From positions 1-53,708 of the forward strand of contig NZ_JAHVJA010000018.1 in the NCBI RefSeq assembly GCF_019801465.1: DNA of 53,708 nucleotides, given 5' to 3'. A program made the translations under genes and the position numbers. Each line of letters begins with the position of its first letter. Positions within the stretch are counted from its first letter, which is position 1. Shown piece after piece: positions 1 to 7,985 of this stretch. This DNA is from Leisingera daeponensis. GTDB lineage: Bacteria; Pseudomonadota; Alphaproteobacteria; Rhodobacterales; Rhodobacteraceae. The notes beneath the pieces were generated by a model. That model did no database searches and was not told where the DNA came from. It saw only the letters and a list, made by a program, of their open reading frames with translations.

Positions 1-123
1 GAAGGACTGGCGGCGGGTTGCGACACGATACGACAGATGCCCAAAAGTCTTCCTGTCAGCAATCGCGCTTGCAGCCCTCGTTATCTACTGGCTTTGAAAC
101 TCAATGAGTCCAGAGCCTAGCGC
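1..123 (+). mobile_element. Right end of an IS5-family insertion sequence (partial)
   Basis: These 123 bases recur exactly, in inverted orientation, at the other end of the window (53586-53708). They hold the last 31 codons of a transposase followed by about 26 bases of IS terminus. The match ends abruptly after the CGC at 121-123, where the two unique flanks begin. The rest of the element would lie to the left of position 1. Contig ends of this kind are usual where an assembler meets a multi-copy IS. The exact tip of the terminal inverted repeat and the target duplication cannot be fixed because only one end of the element is present. Confidence 0.8.
2..97 (+). CDS. IS5-family transposase, C-terminal end only (partial)
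   Basis: The reading frame encodes KDWRRVATRYDRC followed by PKVFLSAIALAALVIYWL and a stop. This is the characteristic last segment of IS5-family (IS427-like) DDE transposases. It contains the conserved RYDRCP motif that lies downstream of the catalytic glutamate. Only 31 codons are present because the window starts inside the gene. An identical copy is present in reverse at the far end of the window. The tail is intact, but whether the full transposase is active cannot be seen. Confidence 0.8.
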   Translation, partial: KDWRRVATRYDRCPKVFLSAIALAALVIYWL

Positions 124-441
124 TGTTGGAATGCAGATTTGTGACAAAATATGCGAAGCATTATCACTGCTAGCCGACATTTGTTGATACCGCAGCATTC
201 GGTAAAATGGGCTCATGCCGCAAGTTCGCCGCGCTAGGCGTGAATGACCGATCCCCGGGACCAGGGCCGTTCACCTGGCCGGGCTTGGACTGACAGTGAG
301 CGGGACGAAGAGTCAATTCGCTGCGACTGCTCCAATGGCCGCTTCGATGATTTTTCACTGCGAACGACAGTCCATTTCGGCCCGTCATGCATTTTGGGTT
401 GGCCAACACCACGGTGAAACTCAGAATTGTCCAGATCACGC
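124..441. other. Spacer between IS end and the sigma-factor unit
   Basis: I see no convincing gene here. Short open frames on both strands lack ribosome binding sites and protein-like composition. The region ends at the proposed sigma-factor-dependent promoter at 442-469. Confidence 0.5.
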
Positions 442-469
442 TGAAACTATCCAGCAGTTCCTTTCGTGG
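442..469 (+). promoter_or_regulatory. Candidate ECF-sigma promoter, copy 1
   Basis: TGAAAC at 442-447 is followed after exactly 17 bases by CGTGG at 465-469. The same two boxes with the same 17-base spacing occur at 2751-2778, before the fasciclin gene. ECF promoters commonly have a -35 box containing AAC and a -10 box starting CGT. The location, 58 bases before the DUF4394 start codon, fits. The assignment to the sigma factor encoded at 1510-2052 is inferred from position and from the two-copy match. Confidence 0.5.
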
Positions 470-527
470 TTGAGGACAGAACGCATCCAAATACGTGCGC
501 GCTGATACCAAATTGAAAGGAAGAACG

Positions 528-1379
528 ATGAAAATCCAAGCTCTTGTGACGTCCATGATTGCCCTTGCAGCCAGCCCGGCATTTGCTGCAGGTCACGCAG
601 CAGTTTCCGGCTATGCACTGGCAGATGATGGCGCAACGCTCGTTGTGATGAGCGATGTGAATGCCCCTAGCGACGTGATGACCTATAGCTTGGCATCACC
701 CCTGAAGGCGATTGCCTGGCGTCCGGTGACTGGCGAACTGCTAGGCTTCTCTGACGGCATGATTGCGACAATTGATCCGATGTCGGGTGAGATGACCGAT
801 CTGGGAGCCACGTTCATGGATGACGCGATGATCGGCGACGGCAAGATGGTTGCGTTTGATTTCAACAACAAAATTGACGCTGTGCGCGCAGTCACATCGG
901 CGGGAGACAACCTTGTCTATTTCCCTGATGGCTTCGGTGACAATGATGAGCGCGCCGGTTCCGTGCGCCGATTCACCGATCTAGCTTATGCTGACGATGA
1001 CCCCATGGCAGGCACAACGCCGATGATCTTCGCCAATGCGTATACCAACGCCATAAACGGCGAGACGGCTGGCTCGACGTTCCAATATGCGCTTGATGCT
1101 GCAACCGACACGCTGGTGAGCTTGGCCAATAATGCCGGTACATTGGAAACCATTGGCAAAATCACCGTTGACGGTGCACCTGTCGATTTGGCCCCGATGG
1201 GTGGCTTCGACATCGTTTCGGCCAAAGAAGGTGAGGACATGGCGCTTGCAATCCTTCAGATGGAAGGTGCTGCGTCGGCTGGGCTTTACGAGATTGACCT
1301 CGAAACAGGCGCGGCCACGATGAAAGCCGATCTTGGAATGGGTGGCATTACGGGCTTCGCGGCGTCGCTCGGGATGTAA
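528..1379 (+). CDS. Exported DUF4394 domain protein
   Basis: This 283-residue protein begins with a Sec-type signal peptide (residues 1-20, cleavage near AFA-AGH). It continues as a beta-rich repetitive sequence typical of DUF4394 proteins, which are predicted beta-propeller-like exported proteins of unknown role. Motifs such as WRPVTGELLGF, ITVDGAPVDLAPMGGFDI and GLYEIDLETGAA recur in this family. The start at 528 is chosen because it follows a GAAAGGAAGA ribosome site and gives the signal peptide; the frame is open further upstream. It precedes an ECF sigma/anti-sigma pair and has a promoter-like motif at 442-469 shared with the fasciclin gene. It is therefore probably part of the sigma-factor regulon. 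No enzymatic residues are apparent. Confidence 0.8.
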   Translation: MKIQALVTSMIALAASPAFAAGHAAVSGYALADDGATLVVMSDVNAPSDVMTYSLASPLKAIAWRPVTGELLGFSDGMIATIDPMSGEMTDLGATFMDDAMIGDGKMVAFDFNNKIDAVRAVTSAGDNLVYFPDGFGDNDERAGSVRRFTDLAYADDDPMAGTTPMIFANAYTNAINGETAGSTFQYALDAATDTLVSLANNAGTLETIGKITVDGAPVDLAPMGGFDIVSAKEGEDMALAILQMEGAASAGLYEIDLETGAATMKADLGMGGITGFAASLGM

Positions 1380-1509
1380 TCCGTGACGATTGGGTTGTGA
1401 GTTGATTGGTACCAATTCAGGGTGGTCCCAGCGGCAAGAGCTTGCCGTTTGGGGCCATTTCTGTCAGTCAGGCAAGGAAAAGAAGCTATTTGAACGGCTT
1501 AGGACACGA

Positions 1510-2052
1510 ATGACGGACCGCAGGGACATTGAAGAGCTGATCAGCAAGGTCGCCCTTGGCGACCGGGCTGCACTGGCCGCTCTCTACGATGCCACAAGCG
1601 GGAAACTATTCAGTGTGTGCCTGCGTGTTTTGAAGAGCAGGGCCGAAGCGGAGGATGCACTGCAGGACGTGTATCTTCGCATTTGGGCCAAGGCTGACCG
1701 ATATGCGGTGACAGGTCATTCTCCGATGACCTGGCTCATAACCGTTGCAAGAAATCTGTCGATTGACCGGCTACGGGCTAGAAGGGCCAATCACGTGGAC
1801 CTCGACAGCGTTGGTGAGCTTATTGAGAAGCGACCGGGGCCTGAAGCTGCAAGTATTGCTGAGTCAGAACAGCGCCGGATCACTGCCTGTTTTGAAGAAC
1901 TGCCGTCCGACCGGGCCGATGCCGTGCGTGCCGCCTATCTGGACGGCGCAACCTACCAAGCGCTAGCGGACCGTTTTGATGTACCGCTGAACACGATGCG
2001 AACCTGGCTGCGCCGCAGCCTGATATCTTTGAAGGAGTGCCTTTCGCGATGA
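1510..2052 (+). CDS. ECF-family RNA polymerase sigma factor
   Basis: This 180-residue protein has the two-domain layout of ECF sigma factors. Region 2 lies at about residues 15-85 (DVYLRIWAKADRY, then SPMTWLITVARNLSIDRLR). Region 4 lies at about 120-175 (helix-turn-helix TYQALADRFDVPLNTMRTWLRRSLISLK). The ATG at 1510 gives the usual family length; an in-frame start at 1390 would add 40 residues unlike the family. Its stop codon overlaps the start of the next gene (ATGA), so it is translationally coupled to its presumed membrane anti-sigma factor. Targets are probably the flanking exported DUF4394, fasciclin and MsrB genes, judged by context and by the shared TGAAAC-N17-CGTGG motif. The inducing stress is unknown; MsrB nearby hints at oxidative damage. 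Confidence 0.88.
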   Translation: MTDRRDIEELISKVALGDRAALAALYDATSGKLFSVCLRVLKSRAEAEDALQDVYLRIWAKADRYAVTGHSPMTWLITVARNLSIDRLRARRANHVDLDSVGELIEKRPGPEAASIAESEQRRITACFEELPSDRADAVRAAYLDGATYQALADRFDVPLNTMRTWLRRSLISLKECLSR

Positions 2053-2753
2053 GCGACCGCCAGGACATACCGGAAGACGAGGCGCTGGCCGCCGAATACG
2101 TCTTGCGCTTGCTGGACGCGGACGCGGAACGGGCGTTTGAAGCACGGCTTCAAGTGGAGGCTGACCTTCGCGAGCTTGTGCTGTTTTGGGAGGCGGAGTT
2201 CGCCGCTTTGACGTCTGATCTGTCAGACAAGGTTCCTTCACCTTCGGTCAGATCAAAACTGATCGCCGAATTGAATGGCGAGGAAGCCCGCCCGAGACGC
2301 GGATGGGCTTGGAACTGGTTGGCCTTCCCCACATTGGCCGTTGTTGCTGTTGCTGCGTTCCTTGCCTTCAGCCCGATGCTGCGCGGCCCGGCCTTTGATC
2401 CAACGCTCCACGCCACACTGATCTCAGAAGACGGTGCGGTGCATATCGAGGCGGGCTATGCGCCCAACGGAAACCTTTTCAAAGTTATTCCCAAGCAAGG
2501 TGCGCCAGCGACAGGCCGGGATTTTGAGCTTTGGGTGATCGGCGCGAATGCTGATGCGCCCGTGTCCCTGGGTGTGATCCCGGCGGATCAGGAAAGCTTG
2601 TTCGAGATCACTCCCGAGATTGCAGCCTTGATTGACGGTGGAGTATTAGCCGTTTCGGATGAACCCGAAGGCGGCTCGCCCACCGGTGCGCCTACAGGGG
2701 CCGTATTGGCGACTGACGAATTCTTTGACGCCGATTTATTTCAGGCGGGCTGA
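2049..2753 (+). CDS. Membrane anti-sigma factor (RskA-like)
   Basis: A 234-residue protein with an N-terminal cytoplasmic domain (residues 1-85, EDEALAAEYVLRLLDADAERAFEARL, typical of RskA-type sigma-binding domains). A single membrane helix follows at about 89-110, then a periplasmic C-terminal RskA domain (FELWVIGANADAPVSLGVIP). It lacks the HxxxCxxC zinc motif of ZAS anti-sigma factors. The start overlaps the sigma gene stop, and a GAAGGAG ribosome site lies just upstream. It should sequester the ECF sigma factor at the membrane until a signal, probably by regulated proteolysis as in the RskA family, releases it. The stop codon TGA at 2751 is also the first part of the promoter-like motif for the next gene. 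Confidence 0.85.
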   Translation: MSDRQDIPEDEALAAEYVLRLLDADAERAFEARLQVEADLRELVLFWEAEFAALTSDLSDKVPSPSVRSKLIAELNGEEARPRRGWAWNWLAFPTLAVVAVAAFLAFSPMLRGPAFDPTLHATLISEDGAVHIEAGYAPNGNLFKVIPKQGAPATGRDFELWVIGANADAPVSLGVIPADQESLFEITPEIAALIDGGVLAVSDEPEGGSPTGAPTGAVLATDEFFDADLFQAG

Positions 2754-2778
2754 AACTCTTCCACACATCGTGCCGTGG
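2751..2778 (+). promoter_or_regulatory. Candidate ECF-sigma promoter, copy 2
   Basis: TGAAAC at 2751-2756, 17 bases, then CGTGG at 2774-2778, 46 bases before the fasciclin start. It matches the boxes and spacing at 442-469, and further short blocks (TCCA in the spacer) also agree. The -35 box overlaps the stop codon of the anti-sigma gene. Confidence 0.5.
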
Positions 2779-2824
2779 CTCTCGTAACCGCAAAAGATCG
2801 CGGGCAACCCCGAGAGGAGAAAAT

Positions 2825-3376
2825 ATGAATATCATATCCAGTCTGGCCACCGCAGCCGCAGCGCTGACAATCGCAACTGCTGCCTATGCAGAGAACCCCA
2901 TGGTTGGCGGCGCGCCCATGTTCGAAACCAAGAACATCGTCGAAAATGCGGTGAACTCGGCAGACCACACCACGCTCGTCGCCGCTGTTCAGGCTGCAGG
3001 CCTGGTCGAGACGCTGCAAGGCCCAGGCCCCTTTACAGTCTTTGCCCCCGTGAACGATGCCTTTGCCGCCTTGCCTGCAGGAACCGTGGAAACGCTCCTG
3101 AAGCCTGAAAACAAGGACATGCTCGTCAAAGTGCTGACCGCGCATGTCGTTGCTGGTGATTGGTCCGCCGCAGAGATCGCACGTCAGGCCCGCGCTTCGT
3201 CCGATGGCTTCTATCACTTTAACGCTGTATCGGGCGATGCCCTTTCGGCGCAGGTGAAGGGCAAGAATGTCTACATCTACGACGAAAACGGCAATGCTGG
3301 CCATGTGACCATCGCCGATGTCGATCAGTCGAACGGCGTGATCCACGTTGTCGATACGGTTCTTGTACCGAAGTAA
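2825..3376 (+). CDS. Exported fasciclin (FAS1) domain protein
   Basis: A 183-residue protein with a signal peptide (residues 1-22, AYA cleavage) and one FAS1 domain covering about residues 37-182. The FAS1 landmarks are visible: FTVFAPVNDAFAALP (H1 region), LVKVLTAHVVAG, and the closing ADVDQSNGVIHVVDTVLVP (H2 region). A GAGAGGAGAA ribosome site precedes the ATG. FAS1 proteins mediate adhesion or matrix interactions outside the cytoplasm; the precise role here is unknown. It lies downstream of the sigma/anti-sigma pair and has its own copy of the proposed sigma promoter. Fasciclin genes next to ECF sigma/RskA-type modules are a recurring arrangement in proteobacteria. Confidence 0.88.
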   Translation: MNIISSLATAAAALTIATAAYAENPMVGGAPMFETKNIVENAVNSADHTTLVAAVQAAGLVETLQGPGPFTVFAPVNDAFAALPAGTVETLLKPENKDMLVKVLTAHVVAGDWSAAEIARQARASSDGFYHFNAVSGDALSAQVKGKNVYIYDENGNAGHVTIADVDQSNGVIHVVDTVLVPK

Positions 3377-3379
3377 GTC

Positions 3380-3411
3380 GAGCAGGCCGGCATGGATGGG
3401 CCAGCCTGCTC
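3380..3411 (+). terminator. Hairpin after the fasciclin gene
   Basis: GAGCAGGC at 3380-3387 pairs with GCCTGCTC at 3404-3411 around a 16-base loop, and is followed by only three T residues. It could be a weak terminator or attenuator between the fasciclin gene and msrB. Confidence 0.4.
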
Positions 3412-3451
3412 TTTGGCTGGCTCATCCAAACACTATTCGAACAGGTGCCAC

Positions 3452-3919
3452 ATGAACCGCAGAACTTTGCTCATGATGACCGGCGCAGCCTTACTGGCCC
3501 GGCCCCTTCAAGCCGCGACATGCGGATTTGAGATTTGCCGCAGTGAATCCGAATGGTGGGAGCGCTTGAACGAGAGAGAGTACCTCGTCTTGCGCCAGGA
3601 AGAGACCGAACGCCCTTATACCAGTCCGTTGAATGATGAGTATCGGGCTGGCACCTACCGCTGCCGGGGATGCGATCTGCCAGTCTACGACGCAGACGCG
3701 AAGTACGATAGTGGCACCGGTTGGCCCAGCTTTTTTGAAAGCCTGCCGAATGCTGTTGGCACAAAAGAAGATCGCAAATTCATCTTCTTGGTTCGGACCG
3801 AGGTCCACTGCCGTCGCTGCGGTGGTCATCTGGGTCATATTTTCGATGACGGGCCAGAGCCGACTGGCAAACGCCATTGCCTGAATGGTCTAAGCCTGGC
3901 TTTCGTCCCCGCCGCATGA
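3452..3919 (+). CDS. msrB: Exported peptide-methionine (R)-S-oxide reductase
   Basis: A 155-residue MsrB that reduces the R epimer of methionine sulfoxide in proteins. The zinc ligands are C71, C74, C120 and C123 (CRGC and CRRC), and the catalytic cysteine is C143 in RHCLNGLSL, matching the family RxCxN motif. The N-terminus MNRRTLLMMTGAALLA looks like a twin-arginine or lipoprotein-free export signal, so the enzyme probably works in the periplasm. The ATG at 3452 is preferred to an in-frame start 60 bases upstream because it gives this signal. It lies at the end of the sigma-factor unit and overlaps the start of a doxX-like gene (ATGA), consistent with a periplasmic oxidative-damage repair function. 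Confidence 0.88.
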   Translation: MNRRTLLMMTGAALLARPLQAATCGFEICRSESEWWERLNEREYLVLRQEETERPYTSPLNDEYRAGTYRCRGCDLPVYDADAKYDSGTGWPSFFESLPNAVGTKEDRKFIFLVRTEVHCRRCGGHLGHIFDDGPEPTGKRHCLNGLSLAFVPAA

Positions 3920-4269
3920 GCAATAGAATTGAATGGGCTGCTGGGCGATATCTTCTGGCCATCTTGTTTGTTGAGGGCGCAGTCCAGAAAGCCGTTGACC
4001 CAGGACCTGCGCAATCCCTTCTGGCAGGATGTGGCTTGCCGGAATGCTCGTCTGGCCTGCGCTGGCATTCAACTTTCTGGCTGCGGGGCTTTTGATTGCG
4101 GGCGGGTTCCTGAAACCGGTTGGCCGGGCACTAGCCTTGTACTGCATTGTGACCAGCGTTTTTTAATTTCGTGCCGTCCGACCCGTGGCAAAGGTCGATC
4201 ATGATCAAGAACTGGGAGATTGCGGGTGGATACCTGATCCTCGCCGCCTCATCAGACCAAAAGACATAG
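3916..4269 (+). pseudogene. DoxX-family membrane protein, two frameshifts
   Basis: The start overlaps the msrB stop. The first frame reads a DoxX-like start (AAGRYLLAILFVEGAVQKAVD) to about 4028. The sequence then continues one base out of frame from 4029 as MWLAGMLVWPALAFNF and LIAGGFLKPVGRALALYCI, hitting TAA after a run of six T. It resumes in the original frame with FNFVPSDPWQRSIMIKNWEIAGGYLILAAS to the TAG at 4269. One base deleted near 4029 and one added in the T6 run near 4165 would explain it. The product would be a small four-helix membrane protein. Either the gene is dead or there are two sequencing errors; the compensating shifts leave both ends in one frame. Confidence 0.7.
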
Positions 4270-4554
4270 TCCTCCTACGGAACCTTTCGGCCCCTCAGGT
4301 GATCGTTATTGGCCGCAGGTTTAAGAGCAGACGTTGGAGCGCGGTGCAGCATCGGTATCTCTGGGCTCACTGCCGCCATGCGGCGTTGCGGCGCTGAGAA
4401 GCAAGCACCAGCCTGTTACAGGGGCACAGTGATCGGCGCCAGTCAGCCCAAAGCTGCCATCGGTGGAACAGTCCCTTTTCGTTGGTGGAAGTCGATGATG
4501 TGTGGCTAAATAGTGCCGTTCAGCCAAACAGAAACTCTCTACAGGTGTACCTTT
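4270..4554. other. Gene-free spacer with degenerate repeat remnants
   Basis: No gene is supported. It carries one copy of a 51-base repeat (4365-4415) and a 16-base block at 4445-4460 (AGCCCAAAGCTGCCAT) that recurs exactly at 6120-6135. Confidence 0.5.
4365..4415. repeat. Dispersed intergenic repeat, type A copy 1
   Basis: The 51 bases align without gaps to 48905-48955, sharing about 39 positions, including CTCACTG, CGCCATGCGGCG and ACCAGCCTG. Both copies are in spacers without genes. Confidence 0.45.
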
Positions 4555-4908
4555 ATGACTGTCGGATATTTCGGCCTGCCAACTTCATTCAGAGAGTACA
4601 GCTCGGCACCAAGCTTAGAAAAACCCTGCTTTTCGAGCGCTATTTTCGCTCTTGCCAAGGAGCTACCCGATGCTCAGGTGAGGCGGGAAAAGATTGAGAA
4701 TGACCCTCGCCTCAAAGAGTATGTTTTCCCCCACGGCGACACTAAGGTGGTGCGATTACAAACCCAAAGTCTGGTTGCATGGTGGACCTGGCGAGCAAAT
4801 AGTACTGACCCAATCACAGCAGACCAAGAACTAGAGAATTTCATTGAAAAATATCGAAGAGAATCAAAGCCGAATAAAGACACTGTGGGTGTACGGGCCC
4901 AAGAGTGA
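4555..4908 (+). CDS. Unknown protein, probable N-terminal part of the HEPN gene
   Basis: A 117-residue open frame with an AGGTG ribosome site 8 bases before the ATG. I do not recognise a domain; it is soluble and charged, rich in short helices. Its last codons overlap the start of the downstream HEPN frame by 65 bases. Removing one G from the GGG near 4890 would join the two frames smoothly (the sequence around GTV then reads VYGPKSDETV) into one protein of about 401 residues. The downstream frame would otherwise need a TTG start with no clear ribosome site. I therefore think these are one gene split by a one-base insertion, but a coupled two-gene pair remains possible. Confidence 0.5.
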   Translation: MTVGYFGLPTSFREYSSAPSLEKPCFSSAIFALAKELPDAQVRREKIENDPRLKEYVFPHGDTKVVRLQTQSLVAWWTWRANSTDPITADQELENFIEKYRRESKPNKDTVGVRAQE

Positions 4909-5761
4909 TGAAACAGTTTCACTCACAGAGGCAGTGAAATTAACTCCGCTTGCGGATATGCCAATTTCACACGAGAAGCTCAATTTTTCCGAACTTCGGC
5001 CATTGGATTTTGGGTACCGACTTAAACCAACTGCTGCGCTGACCTGCGATTGCATGGACAACATCGCAGACAGAATGCGTTGCAGACACGAAATTGGAGA
5101 GGCAACTGAGAAGCTTGGGGACATAGCCGCCATCATTAATTGTTTGAATGGCTGCATCTGTGTCCCAGCGTTTTCAACTTCATATGCGCCTGAGCATGTG
5201 CCGCCAGGCCACTTTGGTGGTGGCGGAGGACAATACTGGACTGAACAGGCCGTACCTCGATCAACCTGTGAGCTGTCAGGGGGGGGTAATTCAGAGCTGA
5301 TTAGAGAGTTAAGCGAGAAATTCTCGCTTCTTCCTCCGAAATACAAACTTCAATTCCGGGCATCGCTTGAGCGTTTTGCTCAGGCTAAGGCAACACAAGA
5401 CGGAAGAAAGATGGCTCTCGATCTGGGGATTTCTCTCGAAATGTTGCTGCTTTTCACGGAAAATAAGAAGGAACGCCCTGATCAACTCTCTCTAACATTT
5501 CGTATTAGAGGGGCATGGCTTGTGGGAGTGGGACTGGAGGACAGAAAAAAAGTCTACTCTGCGCTCGGCACCATTTACAGCCACCGAAGCCAAGTAGCTC
5601 ACAACGGAGAAATTGACTACCAAGGCCTCGATCATACTCAAATCAGTGATCAGCGGAAGGTTCACTTGGAAGTGGCGGAACGTATCTTCCAAAAGTTGAT
5701 CTTGGTCAGTTGCATTCCTGACTGGAAAGAAATCATTCTGGGCGGCTCTCTTCCCGAATGA
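4844..5761 (+). CDS. HEPN-domain protein (Apea-like), probably frameshifted
   Basis: This frame gives up to 305 residues from a TTG start. The C-terminal half (about residues 165-290) resembles Apea-like HEPN domains. It shows a long helical segment with LRIRGAWLVG-type text (FRIRGAWLVGVGLEDRKKV) followed by IYSHRSQVAHNG, which carries the R-x4-H HEPN ribonuclease motif (RSQVAH). HEPN proteins with this motif are typically RNases in toxin or antiphage roles. A glycine-rich stretch (HFGGGGGQYW) lies in the middle. The GC content is visibly lower than in neighbouring operons, which suggests acquisition by transfer. It stands alone between repeat-rich spacers, so context gives no partner antitoxin. 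Confidence 0.6.
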   Translation: MKNIEENQSRIKTLWVYGPKSDETVSLTEAVKLTPLADMPISHEKLNFSELRPLDFGYRLKPTAALTCDCMDNIADRMRCRHEIGEATEKLGDIAAIINCLNGCICVPAFSTSYAPEHVPPGHFGGGGGQYWTEQAVPRSTCELSGGGNSELIRELSEKFSLLPPKYKLQFRASLERFAQAKATQDGRKMALDLGISLEMLLLFTENKKERPDQLSLTFRIRGAWLVGVGLEDRKKVYSALGTIYSHRSQVAHNGEIDYQGLDHTQISDQRKVHLEVAERIFQKLILVSCIPDWKEIILGGSLPE

Positions 5762-6412
5762 GGCATAAATTTTGGCCACATGCAAAGCCTGTCCAGTTAG
5801 AACCAGCAGCCGCGGCGGCAACGGATGTTTTCCTGTAAGGGCCGGTCAGGTTCCGAAGGGCGCCCATAGTTCGCAACTTTGCAGTGGCAGCTTTCTGCGC
5901 CCCGCCGACCTTCGAGCGGGGTGCAGCATCATCCTAGTCAACTGTGCAGCCCTGAAGGTCCGCTCTCGGGAAATCTGCCTGGACCCTTTGCGCTTGCAGC
6001 GAGGGCGTCGCCGCGCATCGTGCAAACGTCCAAATTGGGCTGCCTGCGGTCAGCTGTGACAGCGACGGTAACCGTCCAGGCCGGTGATGACACCGCTGCG
6101 CCGCCGCAAGGCCGCTCCGAGCCCAAAGCTGCCATTGCTGCTCTGCAAGGATGCCGCAGGTGACTAGGGCCTTTCGCAGCCCGGAACGGACATGGTGCGA
6201 GACGACGAAGTAGGCAAAAGCGGACACACGCGCTACGCTGCTTGGAATGCAGAGATGCGGACTTTGCTAACTTTTGCTGATGCGGCTACAGCTGGCGCAG
6301 AAAACTTTTGCACACGCGGCAAGCTTTTCGCAGTGTTCTGGCCCATGTCACAAGACTGAGCAATCAGTCCCAGCCTGACATTCTGATGTCGAACCGCCAT
6401 TTCAGAAAAGCT
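5762..6412. other. 650-base gene-free spacer
   Basis: Open frames here lack starts with ribosome sites and overlap one another. The sequence contains the second copy of AGCCCAAAGCTGCCAT (6120-6135) and other GC-rich fragments resembling the spacers at 4.4, 7.7 and 14.8 kb. I see nothing else. Confidence 0.5.
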
Positions 6413-7531
6413 TCATTCTTCAGCGTTATGAGCGCGGTTGGATGTTTTACGCCACAAGCGGTTTCCAATCAGCAGCCACCCAAAAATTGATAGCGCAACG
6501 CTCAAATACTTGAGCGTTGCAAACATGAAATTGGTTGAAAACCCACTTCTTGATTTCTCGTCAGTCTGAGTCCAGATGATGTACTCCTTCTTCCACCATG
6601 GCCGACGCAGGTTTTCCAGATGACTAAAACTGCGATCATCTGAAAGGAGCTCGTTATCTTCCTTCCGCCGCCGCGGGTACAACCCGGTATACAAGTCCAC
6701 CTCGACCTCAGCAGAATAAGAGAAGTCAGATACTCTTATTCCAACTCCATTAATCGGCTGGTATCCTCCCATGCCGCCCGGATACTTAATGGTCTCATAG
6801 AGGTAGTTGGGAAGGTACTTTCCTGTCATTTCGTAGAAACACTCTTCTGGTCGCTCCGTCTCCTTGCACGCCGCAAATTCAGAAAGAAGCAGCTCGATAT
6901 CTTGTGTGGTCAGAAATAGACCGTCGTCGGTCTGCGTTTTCTCCCACCAACCTATCGGGATTGCGACCTTCGCATTAAAAATCTTAGTGACGCCAGGCTG
7001 GAGCGTCTGAGGTAGTGCAAAGTCTTTGGACAGTAGTTCGCTGGGGTCGCCGCGAAAACTGTGTATACTCCTATCTTCAAGACCTCTTGCCAGATCAATT
7101 CTTTTCGAAAAATAAAAAGTCGGCTCGACGGTGTCTATTGTTGCAGTAACGTTTCCACCGTTTTTGACGGCGCATCTTGCCGATATGAGTACATATCTAT
7201 CAGCAACTGAAAAATCGTCAGTTCGGTCACACCGGAGCAATAGTTCGAGTTCATCGCTGTCTCGCATGAATGAGATCAGTGTGAGAATTGCCATTGATGT
7301 CGAAAGGATCGCCCCGTACAAGCCAAGCGGCTCTTTTGTCTGCCAAACTGTTCGGGAAAAGCTACCCGCTCTTTTTAATGCGATACAGATCGCGCCCGTT
7401 AGCCATGATGATGCGCGGCGAAATCCGAAAAAAAGGCCCATTGCCCAGATAGCCAAGTTAAATGGGAAGGCAAATTTAAATAGTGCGGATCCGGAGAAAA
7501 GAACGTAGGCCTCAACCAGTGTATTGCTCAT
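6413..7531 (-). CDS. Unknown membrane protein
   Basis: A 372-residue protein that I do not recognise. It has hydrophobic helices near residues 8-38 and 70-88 and a C-terminal helix at about 340-358 (FATLKYLSVALSIFGWLLIG). Between them lies a long, probably extracytoplasmic region containing cysteines (LLLRCDRTDD, ISARCAVKNGG, AACKETERPEECFYE) that could form disulfides. The gene is more AT-rich than the catabolic operons downstream. It sits alone between repeat-bearing spacers. Position next to a HEPN gene could hint at a defence-related cargo pair, but they are on opposite strands and 650 bases apart, so I give no function. Confidence 0.7.
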   Translation of the reverse strand: MSNTLVEAYVLFSGSALFKFAFPFNLAIWAMGLFFGFRRASSWLTGAICIALKRAGSFSRTVWQTKEPLGLYGAILSTSMAILTLISFMRDSDELELLLRCDRTDDFSVADRYVLISARCAVKNGGNVTATIDTVEPTFYFSKRIDLARGLEDRSIHSFRGDPSELLSKDFALPQTLQPGVTKIFNAKVAIPIGWWEKTQTDDGLFLTTQDIELLLSEFAACKETERPEECFYEMTGKYLPNYLYETIKYPGGMGGYQPINGVGIRVSDFSYSAEVEVDLYTGLYPRRRKEDNELLSDDRSFSHLENLRRPWWKKEYIIWTQTDEKSRSGFSTNFMFATLKYLSVALSIFGWLLIGNRLWRKTSNRAHNAEE

Positions 7532-7985
7532 TCTGAAATTCCACTCAGTTACGCAATTGAGGCACTCACGACCTAGTTCTTGACGATAGGTTTTGCTGCT
7601 TGGCCTTCACTGCACTCTACACGAATGGCCGCTGTCGGGAAGCAGCCCACACTTTTCAATCTCCGCTCCCTGCACATGGGCGTTACTCGGTCCTGCCCAG
7701 GTTGCATGTGCGGCGAAGGGCGGCTTCGTCCTGCAACTTTTCCCATGCCGGGTGTCTTCGCAAAGGTCCGCTTTTACCAAAAGGGGTATTGGGCATCATG
7801 TCCGCTTCGGGCTGGCTTGAGCCGATCACGATTAGCGAGGAACGCTGTCGCGCCGGGCAGCTTGGTGCTGCGTTGCCGCAAGGCAGCATAGAGCCCACAG
7901 TTCCAAATGCCGCAGACAAAACGAATGGCCGGTTTCTTGCGCAAGTTCGTTTCGAAACAACTGAAACCGAAACGGCTGATCCTGA
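7532..7985. other. 450-base gene-free spacer with repeats
   Basis: No gene is supported. It contains a type B repeat at 7701-7725 and a related block near 7757-7775 (CTTCGCAAAGGTCCGCTTTT). Confidence 0.5.
7701..7725. repeat. Dispersed intergenic repeat, type B
   Basis: The core TGCATGTGCGGCGAA followed by GGGCGGCT recurs with one or two changes at 14919-14943, and more loosely at 14792-14816, 48728-48752 and 53042-53060. All are in spacers. Confidence 0.45.
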
